From NCBI GenBank assembly GCA_013339765.2, contig CM023448.1:198254409-198318408 (forward strand): DNA of 64,000 nucleotides, read 5' to 3'. This DNA comes from Haemaphysalis longicornis (taxonomy: Eukaryota; Arthropoda; Arachnida; Ixodida; Ixodidae). Numbering within the stretch: the stretch's first letter is position 1; every line of letters begins with the position of its first letter. Both the position numbers and the translations under genes were made by a program. This document shows, in pieces, positions 35,400 to 47,456 of this stretch. Below the pieces are notes generated by a model. That model was not told where the DNA came from and made no database searches. It worked only from the letters and a program-made list of their open reading frames with translations.

Positions 35400-36585
35400 A
35401 GCCACCCAGCCATAGTGAAACAGATGCTGCACAATATATAGGTTTATATACCCACAGCCAAATCTAAACGGCTAAGTGCGGTGGCAATGTTCATACTTGT
35501 CGACATTGTTGAGCCAAAACAAAATATTACTCTTATCTGGGGCAAGACATGAATACAGCAGTGATATTCGCAGTGATTTTTTAATAAAAATACGCGGATG
35601 ATTTATTTAATAAAAGATGCGTCCAGAAAACTACAAAAGCGATCGCCCGCGGTTTCCCTATAGGGGAATTTTAAAAAATCAAACGGCAACAGTAATGAAA
35701 GGTTCCACTAGGTAGTTTCACGTTCCGTTTGGAAAGCACGGGGTGTCAGTAGGGTGCCTCGATTCACGCACACCTCCGCCGTACGGCAGCGCTGGCATCG
35801 AGGCACCCGACTGAGAGCAGCGGAACGCGGTAAATTCAAGTTGACTTGAGCAAACCGCTAGCGTCTTTATCTTGGAAGGAGCGATACGGGAGAGGAACAG
35901 CATGAGAAGTGAGCGGGAAAAGAGAAGAGAGACAATTACTTGACAAAGGCGCCAGACGACAACCGTCTTTGGTCGACATTTGCAACGATGTGAGCAGATA
36001 CTCGGCCGATTTTTTGTTGACGTCTCAGCTCTTTTTCATGCAATAATAAAAGACTGTCTAGACTGGCTGTTTCCTCAATGTCACCAAGGAAACGTAACGT
36101 TTGTGAGCGGAGAAGCCCCGCAAGAAATGTTTTGCATTAGCAGACAATCCTTACTATTTTTTTTCTTTTTCTGCTGTCTGTGTTGCTCTTTCTAATAGCG
36201 GAGCTGCTGTAGGTCTAGCCTTCTCGTAAGTTTGCTGAATGTCGTGCGTCACGCAGGAGTAGGAGCAGGTTCCCAGACGCGCCGGCGGCCTCGCAGAAAC
36301 CAGCTCCCAAACCCACCGATGGAGGACGCAGTGTTCTCGCAGGAGCGGGTACCTCTCCATCCCGCTCGGGGAGGGAGAAAGGAAAGATCCTTCCACTGCT
36401 AAAATTTAGCTGCTGATTCATTTGCGCGAACTGTTGAATTTGCGCGGCGACGCGGTGCCGTTCTCGAGCGAGCAGCGCCCGTTGACGTTCGAGCTTACAC
36501 AATTGAACCACGGCTCCGCTGTTTTAGCAGATTTCACATTGGATGGAACTGCGTTTATTTTTGTTTATCTTTGCTGTCTTTGCAT
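35400..36585. other. No feature recognised
   Basis: It contains open frames without recognised domains, for example a Gln/Arg-rich minus frame at 36511-36215. No repeat match was seen. Confidence 0.35.
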
Positions 36586-36589
36586 CTTC

Positions 36590-39050
36590 ACTTAACGTGT
36601 TTCTTCGTCAGCCTTCTAGTCCTCTATCGCCACTGTGTGTGCGCGTTTGTCGTGTAGAGGTAACTAAGCACCTTCGCTGCCCACTCACGTGGAATAGTTC
36701 TTAGCATATCCTACAAAGATATGTTACTTTGAGCTTCTCGAACTTCAAACCATTGGCACCGTTTGAAGTATGCGAGCCTAAAGCCCAATTTCCTACCATT
36801 TTTTGGTTTACTGCTAGGGCTGACAGCGTGTATGACTTAAAGCAGGGTACTGCGCTTGCAAATGTAAGGCCCGGATTCATCACACCTTTTCAAATTCCTC
36901 GCGCTACTTTCTATTCCTCGCCCAGGCTTGCGCGTGGCGCTCGCGAAAAATACCAAGAAAACAGTTCACGTGCGTTCGCGCCTCACGGGGAGATCCCAAG
37001 ACAGCTCGCGCTATACAGACGCCCAGTTCGCGAAGCCGCCGGTTCTAGCGCGTGCTGGTGCGTTTCACTTTGGGAGAAATGTGAAAGCCTGCGAACAAAA
37101 CGATCTGAGCCCGCCAGTGACGACGGTGAGAACTATTACCACAGTGAAAAGTGCCAACAGAACATGTAACTAAACAATTTCAAACCTAATGCAATGCATG
37201 GTGGCATGTCCTTCAGTGCGTATAGAAAGAAACCCTCCAGCTTCGCCATGGTTCAAGCCTTGCGCGGCCTAGTGCAAGCTTCCTCAATTTTTTTAACTTC
37301 GTTTTACTTTCCTTCAATTTCTAAATTGTTCTTCCTGCGTTCTTAACTATTGCTCATCATTTATCCACACTCGCAAACTTTGGTATTCCTTGACTCTGTG
37401 TATATCGTCATGCTGGACTGACAATGCGCCAATACTTTACTGTCGTTAAAAGTATTCATCCTTGACTTTTCTGCACCAAGATTTAGCCCGAGGTCTGTAG
37501 CCTCATGACTACAAATATCTGTAAGCATTTGCACATATCTCTCTGACTGTCCGCCACAAGCGCTATTCTTCCACCGTGACCACAAGAACAACGTCACCTG
37601 CCTGCATATGAGGTTCTACCACTTTGCTTTGTCTGCTATGCTTTGTGTTCATCTCTAGTTGCCTTTCTGTCATTTTTTTTCTCACCCTGCAACGTAAATT
37701 AATGACAGTAGTAAGTTCAAAAACATCCTTTCTTTCAACCTTGTATTGGTGTTGACCTGCTGACCTTCTGGGTGTGTTTCTGTCGGTCTCGTCTCACGTG
37801 CATACTACTAAGTAACCGTACAAACCTGTCAAATGAGCCCTACAGTTTTAGTATACTCGACAGAAATTCTTTGTTTACGTTGTCATATGCACACACAATG
37901 TCAAATAGTACTTATGAGGGTCAACCTTCAGCCATTGACATTGCAATCAAAACATGCAAGCACGTCAGCTATTATGCTTGATGTTCAGCGCCTACCTTGC
38001 CGATATCTATTATGCCGTTCCTCGAGTATTTCATTTTCTTCCATCCACGCTATAGTTTCTGTCTTTGTTTCAGGCATTACGAATCTATACATCACTGATT
38101 TTCACCGTACGTGGTCTGTATTAATCAGTACTGTCTTTGTCGCTTCTTCCTCTATATATATTTACATTTATCCTACTCCAGAGCCAATCATTTGGTATTT
38201 CCTTGACTTGTGACCCATCATCTAGTGACCTGGTAATTGTTACCTTGCTTTTTGTCCCCAGCCGGCTTCGCACCTGCATCGGTAGGCTGTCAGCGCAATG
38301 CGCTGTTTGGGGGAATCCTTTCCCTGGGCTCTTTTCCTGACAAAATTTTCTATTTTTCTTTCCTTTTCCGCAGTCTTCTGTGGCGCCGTAGCATGGATGA
38401 AAAGATCACTTCCTCTATTTGTCTAAACGTGTCACTAACCACTTTAGGTGTATGCACAAATGCTTCAGCATCCACTAAGATCTTTGGATTGGTGTCGTTC
38501 TTTGAGCTAAGTGCTTTTATGTGGTTCCAAAACTTCCTGGGTGCGGCTTTCCACTTTTTTGTATTTCTGTCACCCATCGGTCCTTTTTGCTTGATGTTTT
38601 TCTTGTACCATTTTCTGCGTATCCCATTTTTTCTCTCTTTCTTGCGGTCCCATACCTGCTGCCCGTGTCTCTGTGTGTTCTCTCGACGCTTCTTCGGCTG
38701 GTCAATGGCCTTCTCTATTTCCTTACTCCACCAGCTTCCCGGTTGACTTATCCCATACCATCAGTTTCGTTACATGGAGCTCATTTATCGTTGTTTTTAT
38801 GAAACTAATTGTTTCGTCGCGATACCAATTTTTGTCTAGGTACTTATATATTTTGACTTCCAGCGTAATGGCGACGGCCTTCCGCTGTTCGTTGTTCGAG
38901 TTAATTCCTATGACTACAGATATTTCTGAGTTCGTATACTCGCGTCGCTTCCAAAGGGCAATGTACAGCGTTCATTGTCGCTTCCTAGGCTATCCCGTTT
39001 TAAGCAATATTCTTTTACCACAATTAAGCTAATGCAGTGCTCCTGATATT
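36590..39050 (-). mobile_element. LINE relic (family L-m), minus strand: EN end, linker, RT
   Basis: Read from high to low coordinates: end of an endonuclease (ITLEVKIYKYLDKNWYRDET, about 38880), a basic linker (KKWKAAPRKFWNHIKALSS, about 38550), the start of RT (IPNDWLWSR, YRPRTV, about 38170), the post-active-site region (ACGGQSERYVQMLTDICSH, then LGLNLGAEKSRM, about 37500), and the thumb (MLRTIPREWAAKV, about 36700). The catalytic motif is not readable. A separate repeat (about 36935-37115) interrupts it. The thumb matches the fragment upstream of 18513, which places it in the same family. It lies in the MAM-A intron, in sense with the host gene. Confidence 0.72.
36935..37115 (+). repeat. 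Dispersed repeat, copy 1
   Basis: It shares GTGCGTTCGCGCCT, CAGTTCGCGAAGCCG-like, GGTTCTAGCGCGTGCT and GTGAAAGCCTGCG(A/G)ACAAAACGATCTG with 49955-50108. It is inserted in the LINE at 36590-39050. The family is unknown; no frame is conserved between copies. Confidence 0.75.
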
Positions 39051-39059
39051 ACAACATAG

Positions 39060-41110
39060 TGAGTGTCTGTTACCGCTGACCGGTGTTTTTTTCTCCGACA
39101 CAGTTATTTCCGTGTTTACTCTTACGAGACGGTTTTCCGGCACACATAAAGCCAAAGATAGTTATTGTAATCTCTGTGTGCATATAAATAAGTGTGGGTG
39201 TTCATATCTCCAAGATAATCTGACTTGAGTCATTGAACCCGCTTTTATCACTTTTCAAACAGTTTACCAATTACCAGTTTTCCTTCCTAGATAAGCGACT
39301 CGCACGCATGTGTTTTTCCCTGCTATTGTACATTTTACACATATCTGCTAGTCACAGCGTTCGTCTAGTCTCTGCCGGTTTGTTCCTTGTTTAATCAGCA
39401 GGCCCATTCTTCTCACTGACTCATCCTGTTTTTGTGGGCAGCCCTTTCCAGACGTCGCTGTCATTGACAGGTGGGGCTTCTAACTACAGCGCGCACGTTT
39501 ATTACTGCTCAAGTTATTTCTGCACTTTTAAACACGTTTTAGGCTTTCTACCGCATGGCGTCTATATGTCGGTAATTAGAGATTGTATTCATCATTTGCG
39601 GGGTCTATAATTTTGTTGCTTATTTTCTCTGTTTCTAACTTCTTCCCTGTCCTGTTTGTACTTACGGCTGTCTGCACATTCGGAGCTGTGCCCATTACTC
39701 GGTCGTACAATCGTGGCATGGATGTTTCCCGGCGTTTACTGTGACTAGATTCCTTTATTTTTGTTGCCTAATTGGCTCTCTTTCGCGTTTCGAGTCCACT
39801 GAACAAGCTACTTTTCCCCACTCGTAGTTCCGCCCCACCTTGCTTGCTATCGAGGGTTGAAGTAAATCCTACCCCGTTGCAAGGCTTATTTGTATCTAGT
39901 GTTTCATTTACCCTGTTTACGTTTATTATTTCGAACCAAGTTTTTTGATACACTTCGCAATTATCTTGTTAGCAGCGACTACTTCCCTCTAAATGGCAAG
40001 CCTTGTTTCGCCTCTACAGACACAGCGCAGGCTGCAATGAGCAGTTTTGCGGCCGTATCCATCAAATCCTTTAATCATTCCCCTATTGTCTAGGCTAGCT
40101 TTCGCTCCTCAGCCTTAAGAAATCGTTAATCTCCATTGTAATTACTTCAAAACTTTACCTGGACTTGACATGACCATTTTCTAATCACTTGCACCATTGC
40201 TGTCTGCATCCTCAGACAAAAAGGCCAACCAAACCCGGCACGCTTATCACTTTCTAGCCTTTCCATTAAAGCTGCGCCGCAGCCACCCATGTTTAAGTCC
40301 ATCGCGAAGATTACGCTCTTGGTCAGTTGCTGTTCTTTACTGATATTGGTTTACGAGCCATGTTGCCTACCTATTTTTCAGCGCGTTGAAGTCGCTGTTG
40401 TCTTCCGTAGCTTCCCATCCGGGAGCCGCCTCGCTGCACGGCTCCGCTTTGTCGTTTGGGCGGAGGCATTCATCGTTTGATTGGGGAATGACGATCCGGC
40501 CTAGCTCCTGTTCAGCGAATTCAAGCTGTAGCTCAGCTGCCTTACAGTCGTAGCGTTCGACAGCGGGCGCTTCCTTGGGTTTGCAACCCGCGTAGCTAGC
40601 GCAGAGTTGTCCGTTTCCACTCTGGCTAGTCGCCAAACATCTAAACAGCGATGACATTTGCATCTCCTCCTTCCGCGATCTCATCGCCATCGCGCTCAAA
40701 CTCCTCTGCTCCTACTTGCCGCGGACAGTCGCCACACTGTGCCAGCTTCCTGCGCGGGGCGTCATCTCGATTGAGGAAAGCGCAATACAACAGAAACCCT
40801 CCAGGTAAACAGTGATCTTCCGCTGCCCCTCAGCGCTCTGCGTTTGTCGTCCGGCTGTACACAGGGTTTGTCGGAGGACACGAGAGACTCCTCTCCTCTC
40901 GTCCGTATACTCGGCCGAGTCTACATCACTAGCGTTCGACAGCAGCGCCCCTCGTGGATTTGCCGTTTTTTTTTTTACGTGAAATCTTCTGAGCGCTTTT
41001 CTCGTTACTATACTATTCTATTTTGCGGCAGCGGCATTCATTTGCGCCCACAGCTCATTAAACAAAAACATCCACCGCATTTCAAGCAATGAGTTTCTCA
41101 AAGTAGGAAG
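39060..41110. other. T-rich stretch, possibly older 5' part of the minus-strand LINE
   Basis: The plus strand is T/C-rich, like the LINE relic beside it, but no ORF2 or ORF1 motif is readable. A minus frame at 40699-40367 (LQLEFAEQELGRIVIPQSND) is composed like a protein but unassigned. Confidence 0.3.
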
Positions 41111-41115
41111 CTCAC

Positions 41116-41441
41116 CTCAATTTTGCCGGCCCGCTCCTCTTCATAGACAACTTTCTGCCATTGTCTCCGTTCGTTCATCTGACCTTGAAAGAAGACGCGT
41201 TCGAGCCGCAAGTCGGGGGGCCAGCGGAACCAGCGGCGTTTGACGATGTTGATAGACCGGAAGGTAACATCGGGACGCTTCAGAGCTGATATGTGGAGCC
41301 AGGCGGTAAAGCAAAGAGGGCCTTCCGTGGAGCTTTTGAGCACCGCAGCCTTGCCGTCACGCCTGGCAGGAAAGACCGCCCGACTGTACCAGCCATCCCC
41401 TGCGCAAAGTGCATACACCAGCTTTATCTGACGTCCAGGAA
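41116..41441 (-). CDS. MAM-A exon 2: central part of the MAM domain
   Basis: This 326-bp internal exon lies between acceptor gcaatttcag|TTCCTG and donor ATTGAG|GTGAGC, a near-consensus site. It enters in phase 1 and ends in phase 0, with no stop in about 108 codons. The middle carries the MAM core GPLCFTAWLHI (usual form: small residue, Cys, hydrophobic, Phe/Trp, Tyr/Trp, His) preceded by KAAVLKSS, the counterpart of the AKLLSP strand of MAM-B. The end (RRQWQKVVYEEE) matches the conserved Trp strand. It is longer than the matching MAM-B exons (139 plus 112 bp) and appears to fuse them. The next exon is 8.65 kb away at 32462, across an intron filled with LINE relics. Confidence 0.8.
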
Positions 41442-41899
41442 CTGAAATTGCATGTGATTCTCCGTTAGGAATTAATTTTACGAGCACTTGTTCCCTTCGC
41501 GCTAAGCGAAAGCTTTGGCATTTTTACAAATTTTGTAGTGCGCATTGTAAGAGTATGGTTACCAAATGGGGAGCGTACGCACGTGTGGGATATGACAGGC
41601 TCCGTTGCGGAGGTCTGCGAATGAAATGATACCACCTGGGTGTGTTGTGTGTGAGCAATGGCTCGGAACAGTTGTCATGCATAGTCAGCATTAGAGATGT
41701 AAAATACTTGGTTCATTTCATTAGATACTTAAACGCATATCCAGTATTTGAGGTGCTTTATTGATGGTTACTGGCATCCACTTTGTATTGAAGGGATGGC
41801 GTGGGCCATCTCGCCATCAGTTCAATTATGTCGACATTAAGTACTAAATGTCTTGTATCAGCGCAGCTACTATTCGCAGGCCTAAGTGAATCAAGATTT

Positions 41900-42450
41900 A
41901 TTCGTAACAGGTGGTAGCTGTTCTGCGTTGAACCCATATCGGTGATTTCTTTCGCCAGTATTTTAATCACTTTTTAGCCACCTGCACGTGTTTTGTAATT
42001 TAGTTTCTGTTTAAAATAAAACGTTTTACTTTTAGAAGGCGGACATTTCCCTCACGTGGACTTAAATGTAGGTTATCACATTCTAAAACATTGTGTCGAA
42101 CCGTTTCTGTCCCTTCTCGAGAGACCACAGGTATCCCCAATTTGTGTATTCTGTCTGTTACAAAACTGCTATGGCTTGAAAACGCAATGCCCTACCTTTG
42201 GAGTTCTCCCAAATGTTTTATTCCCTCGTAACGCACTCCTAAGACGGCGTGTCTATGACGCATTTTGTTTTATTTTATCTTATTTTTACTGTTTTCTTTC
42301 AGGTATTGGTGGCCGTTGGTTGTGGCGTTCTAGGGTCATTTCGACAGCTTATGCTCCTTTAATGTTATTCACATAGTTTATATGTAGCCTTCTAGTATTT
42401 CTTCACGACTGCGGCTCCGCACGTTTCCCGTAGAGGCACTCAAACACTTC
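41900..42450 (-). mobile_element. LINE 3' fragment (family L-m), third copy
   Basis: On the minus strand the frame reads QNTQIGDTCGLS and EGTETVRHNVLECDNLHL, matching SQNDGVCVVCGKETETMRHIVLECEG at 18.3 kb across a frame shift. Downstream, GTAACAGGTGGTAGCTGTTC corresponds to the 3' UTR GTTACAGGTGGTAACTGTCC near 18046 on the plus strand. Upstream, CCTTCTAGTATTTCTTC matches 18540. It is older than the 18-kb copy. Confidence 0.7.
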
Positions 42451-42459
42451 AGCTAACAT

Positions 42460-44040
42460 ATTTTATGACTTTAGTGCAGCACCACCCGTAACGTCTAGTA
42501 GAAATCACTGTGAAAACTGATTCTTTAATGAAACGTTTAACTGTAAATGAGTCGGACAGTGCGGACAAAAATTGTTCCACGGTATATTCTGAGGCACTGC
42601 AAGGTAACGATGCCCGTCAAACGAGCTTGCTTAGTGTTATTTTTTGCGGAAAGTTCATGAAGCGCACCATTTGGTCAAGGCAAAAATTATGAGGCAGCTT
42701 TGTCATGAAGGATGCGAATTTCAATTTCAAAATAAATAAAGCACCGGTCGCATAGTTATGCAGCATTCTGAGAATAGTATTTTGCACCACGTTGACCGTA
42801 AGTTGAGGTGTCCGGTGTGCAAGTGTGCTGACTGACTTAGACTGCGCCGCCCGCTTTCCACGGTCAGACGTGGCGCACATTAACAGCTTTTTGGACCACA
42901 TACTGCGATTCCGTTGCTTCGCTGCTCGGATTGGCACTCATGAAAATAATTCTGACTCCTTTGGGGACAATTTACATCGTAGTTGCCACCATTATGCTAC
43001 GGTGATGACATTTGGATCTGGAGGGGTCATGTTCTACGTTATTCTGTTATTATTCTGTGAATTATACTTCTTGGCTTCGTGTATGGGTATCTTGTACCTC
43101 CGATGGTGTTCTTTTGTATCGTGATGTCATCTGCATTCCACTATCTTCCGTCCTTTTGTGCTGTGCTTTATGTTTACGTTCTCGAAGCCTTCCTGTACCA
43201 ATGTTGCACACTGCAGTTGGACCTAAAAAGATGCCCTGAATTCATTGAATAGCTTTTTACCTTTTTATTGTGTATGTTTCATGGCCGTGAATTCTTCGTG
43301 AATTCGAAAACTGTGTCACCACCTATTTGTACAATTTATTTTTGCTCCTATTTTTTGTGAATCCGCAAACAGGTGGAGGTTTCGGGGACACCTCTTGCTG
43401 GCTTCTAAAGCCACTGAAATCAAATTCATTCATCCCCTTTCGACTCATCCAAGCTGCATTTGACCATGTCAGACGCATTTCCTTCCCAAGCAGGATTGTA
43501 AAAGCATGGTCATATTTTACTACCCTGCTAATGTAAAGCGGAAAACGCGGAGTGATAGCAAAATCCCATCCTTCTTTTGCAAGAAATTGGGCATAAGGAT
43601 CTTCTGCGACATATACCGCGCTGCACTTGTTTCGCACAGAAAAGCGAGAAGGGCCGGTGCCGAGGTCTCATATTGTCACAGCAAAAATGAACCAAGAAGG
43701 TTTAGTGGCGTATCTACATCTGGAGAGAACTCACTAGGCCGCGATGCAGTAGCACTGGAAAAACGGGCAGAACGCGTCCCGATCGTCGTCCTCGTCTTCT
43801 TTCAAGTCCCTGGCAAACAGGCGTTGTGGCGCATACCCAAAGGGGGATTGTAACAGGGAAACCATCATGAGACATGCGCTAATGGGCTCGCACGATGACA
43901 GCACTGCGGCAGTATTTTATCACTGAGGGGCGTATATAGGCGTTTCCTAGTCAGCACAGCCAAGCGACGCATGGCGCCATCTAGGGGCATGTTTGAAGCT
44001 ATGTTCACGTGCATGTGGCCATTAATTTAATCGCTCAGAA
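42460..44040. other. Intron, no feature recognised
   Basis: Short frames only. The longest minus frame (43637-43323, with AEDPYAQFLAKEGWDF) has no family that I recognise. Confidence 0.35.
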
Positions 44041-44048
44041 CCACTTGG

Positions 44049-44127
44049 TGTCGTGGTGTAGTAGTTCCGGCCCTGCGAAGGAAACATCCTAACCCGGGTT
44101 CAAATCCCGTAACCGCCTTTTTTTTTT
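44049..44127 (+). tRNA. tRNA-like sequence with Pol III terminator, probably a relic
   Basis: TGGTGTAGTAG fits an A box and GGTTCAAATCC a B box about 35 bases later; a T-arm of four pairs forms around TTCAAAT. A nine-T run follows at 44119-44127, as a Pol III stop. The acceptor stem pairs poorly (three or four of seven), and the anticodon arm is not clear. It is more likely a tRNA pseudogene or SINE head than a working tRNA. Confidence 0.4.
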
Positions 44128-44180
44128 CATTTTCAGGGGTTTGTCACCTTTGAATATTAACGTTTGTTATCACGCATATA

Positions 44181-45198
44181 CAGTAGTGCCGCGTTATAAC
44201 GAAATCGCTTTGCTCGAAATATCCCCTTATTCAACATTTTTTCTGGTCCCAACCCAAACACATGCATTTTGGACCGCATTACTCGAAGCGCGCGAACAGT
44301 GTGACCCGCATAGAGCGAAGAGGGGAGCGGGGGCATCTCTGAGTGGCGGCGACCGGTCGGCGAGTCAGGCTTTCAACATGTCGGGTCAATGCAAGTCGGT
44401 GTTTCCCTGCCGATTTTCTCGAACCGGTCATGCTCAATTCTTGCCATCCGACGTTAGACAAACGGCCCAAATGAGTGGTAGGGTCATTGAATTTTGTTCC
44501 TAGGCATTGGTCAATGGCGTGGACGCGACGGTGCGCGTACAACGGCACTGGAACCGTAGAATTAGCAGCGTCGTCGACAACGGGGCACCAAAAAACTAAT
44601 GTTTTTCAAAGATCATGGCTGCACACCTCGAAAAAAATTGTCCAGTGATCACGCAAAGTCCCTAGTGCAAAACCAGTCTGTTTTCATGATTCCGCTCTGA
44701 CCCAGAATGAGCGGGTAGTCGTTTTTTGAGCTCACAAAGACAACCTCAGACTCACTGCCACGGCATTTGCAGCCTTTCCCAGAACGAAAATATCGTAGCG
44801 TTCCGTGACGCCTCCCCCCCCCCCCCCCCCCCCTATAAATGTTGCCACTGTCTCTTCCTCCTCATTCGCTCTCCAGTCTGCGAGGAGGCGTTTGGACGCC
44901 AGTCACAGATCTTCACGGCGCCCAATCACGGCGACCACACCTCATGCAAGGCGTCGTCCAATTGGAGCAGGAGTTGCTCGCGCCCGGCAAGAACTTAAAA
45001 CAGTCAAAGCTCACTGCCTTTTTTCCCGCTCGAATTTAAGTTTTGCTTCTCTGAATACATTATGTTTTTATACCTCGCAGTAGTGGCGCAATTAAAGCTC
45101 AACTGCCTCAGTTTTTCTTGAGTGGACGCTTACATCGAAATACCGCTATAACGAATTTTTTCGCCGTCCCGATGACTTCGTTATAACGAGAAATACTG
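44181..45198 (+). mobile_element. Pogo/Tigger-type DNA transposon relic
   Basis: The left end CAGTAGTGCCGCGTTATAAC is mirrored on the right as TTCGTTATAACGAGAAATACTG; the left end is preceded by TA, the family's target. Inside, a plus frame ends KQSKLTAFFPARI (stop near 45037), the usual C-terminal tail of Tigger transposases. About 1 kb remains, so most of the transposase is deleted. Confidence 0.75.
44839..45039 (+). pseudogene. Transposase C-terminal remnant (Tigger-type)
   Basis: A 66-codon frame ends in LKQSKLTAFFPARI. The K-Q-x-K-x-T-x-F-F tail is what pogo/Tigger transposases carry after the catalytic domain. The catalytic DDE part is absent. Confidence 0.55.
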
Positions 45199-45229
45199 AA
45201 ATATATTTATGGCATCTTATTGCATTTAA

Positions 45230-45440
45230 ATAGGATTTCGGGTATCTTCGTTGCCTTTTGGTCAGTTTCAGCTACTGCTTCTTGTACTTCTTTGCGGGTT
45301 TTCCCTTTTTAGGTTGGGTCGTCTATATCTATTGAATATTTTTCTACACCGTGTTTTTCAACCATTGCAAGTCCGCTTTGGCTGTTATTTATTTCAGTTC
45401 GGATGGTTTTGTATGCTTTAGGTGCGTTTATGCTGTGATA
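45230..45440 (-). CDS. Unidentified frame with one internal stop
   Basis: On the minus strand about 70 codons are open except one stop: HSINAPKAYKTIRTEINN, GLAMVEKHGVEKYSIDIDD, stop, then KTRKEVQEAVAETDQKAT. It is Lys/Glu-rich and coherent over the stop, suggesting a decayed coding sequence. Family unknown. Confidence 0.25.
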
Positions 45441-46073
45441 TAACCCCCATGAGCAAGCTCAAATTATGGCTGGCTGTACTACTAGGAAACGCATATACGC
45501 AAGTTTGGGCATGTGTATTCCCAAATGTACCACTAGCGGGCCGTCATTTGATCCCCACGATCCACGTTCTTTGATTTTGCGTGCTTTGGTTCATATTTTC
45601 GTGGTCGCGTTTCGTGCGACCGTAAGTGTGCGTGACAGGTGGCTCGTGCCAGCCTCTGACGCAGGGAGTGCACAACAGGGGCACATGTTCAACGGCGCCT
45701 AATATTTCTTTATTTTGTTCGCGTGTTTCTTGCTGTCATCGGTTCGAAGTAGTGTTCCGACATAATTTAAACTTAAAGCCAAGCGTTGCAAAGCAAACCG
45801 ACGCCTCCCTGCCACTGCAAGCCCAACTTTCCTTTTTTCTTCCCTTTCTCTTTCTTTCCCTCTCTCTTTCTCTATCCCTTTCCCACCTCCTCCATCCTTT
45901 CATTCCCCCTGTACTCCTCCTCCCCCTACACATCACTGGGTTGTATGCGCGTGAGCTCACTGCCGAGCTCAATATCTCCAGTGCACTTCTTTTCCTCTTC
46001 CTTTCACTAGAGCCACAACTACTACTACTATGATATGATATGCTTCCACAATTTCCGCAACTTTCGCCTCGTT

Positions 46074-46393
46074 ATGGCTGTAGAAAACCTCAGTTGGGTG
46101 GCCTTTTTCTTCCTGCTTTTTTTTTTGTTGGTTTTTTCAATTATAAATCGCATAAATTGCTCCCATCGACGCGACCAAAACGTACAGCTCGTGCAACAGC
46201 AGACGGAGGACCCCTCGGAGAGGCGTGTTCTATTTCTAATCGTTAATGCTTCGCCAGTGACATTAGAAAGGTCACAGTACGGGCTGGAGTGTGAGCACGG
46301 GCTGGAGCTTGCACTCCCTGACGCGTTGCACAGATTGATACCAGGATCATCCTTCTCTAGTTCTCCCGACCTGCAATGCTTCGTTGAGGCAAG
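46074..46393 (+). CDS. Possible first exon with a signal anchor
   Basis: From ATG at 46074 the frame reads MAVENLSWV, then about 20 hydrophobic residues (FFFLLFFLLVFSII), then NRINCSHRRD: the pattern of a signal anchor with a positive flank. It stays open to a donor GCAAG|GTAATG at 46393/46394. The rest (ERRVLFLIVNASPVTLER) has no recognised domain. The hydrophobic run is partly poly-T encoded, so chance is possible. It is antisense within the MAM-A intron. Confidence 0.28.
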
Positions 46394-47456
46394 GTAATGT
46401 TCCGTGTCTTTCTAGAAGTAATAGCTTCTCGTATACGCCCCAACCCGAAAGGCCTGCCACCCCGCAACGCAATGATGCGATAGCTTCGCGAACAATTACT
46501 TTTGTGCAGGTGAGATGGTTGCTCTACGGGGGAAATGTGTATAAAGGGACAGACAGTGTGTTGACGTGCCTGTCGACATTGAAAGAGTGGTGCAACGGCC
46601 GCTGCGTCGACTTCGGGATGACCGCGACATCATCGTTATCCTCAAACATCGCATTAGGAATACGACGGCTGTCTTTGATGTTCTTGAGCAAAAAAAAATC
46701 GCTTGGTAACAACAGCATGACCTAAGCTGCGCTTTAGGCCTTATTTGTTTACCGAACAGGCTGCCAATTTTTCTGTTTTTCTGTGCTCTTGCAACATGCA
46801 GGCCCACAAGAGGTGGCGCAATGCACAAAAGCGGGAGGGTCGGCCCCATTTCAGGCACGTAGTCCGCTGCTATGTTGGCGCTGTGTGCAGTTGAAAATTA
46901 CCAACAGGTAGACGCACAAGAGAGTAATGAGGCAGTCGGGTGAGGGTGCTTATATGTGTTCTGACTGCGTAGAAACATACGTTAGTCGAAATACAGGGAC
47001 CTTCAGTCACAGCAATGGCGTCGACGTGCGCCATGGGGCTACCAGAAGATACACAGGGTCGTCACTTGTGTACCCCGAATTGCCTAAGATTGGCGCGATA
47101 TGTATTAGCAGAGTACTTCAATGATTTTCGAAATGACGAACATTAAGCTAGAGTGCAAAAGGTCGGCAAAAGTACGCTCTGAAATTGCGACATTGATAAT
47201 TGATTTTAAACGTACCGCTGAAAGCGTACGCACGTATATCATTGGTTTAAAAAGAACATATACTCAAACTCAGGTCATATAATTTTGTATATGTTTGAAT
47301 AATGGCACGCCGAAATGTTCTGCACCTCTGCATTCATGTTAAGGCCCCTGTGTCGTCTGCACTGCTCTCCCTCTGTCGAGCTTCGTGTTCGCCACGTAGT
47401 CGACGCCACTCTATGTATCCTCCCCATTGTCCAGTTAAAGCTGGTTGTTCACTTGC

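Noticed and set aside
38237..38746. 169-codon plus frame rich in Phe and Leu
   Set aside because: It is antisense to the LINE linker and RT that read correctly on the minus strand.
43323..43637. 104-codon minus frame in the MAM-A intron, considered as an exon
   Set aside because: It lacks MAM motifs, no good acceptor and donor pair fits the phases, and MAM-A reads continuously without it.
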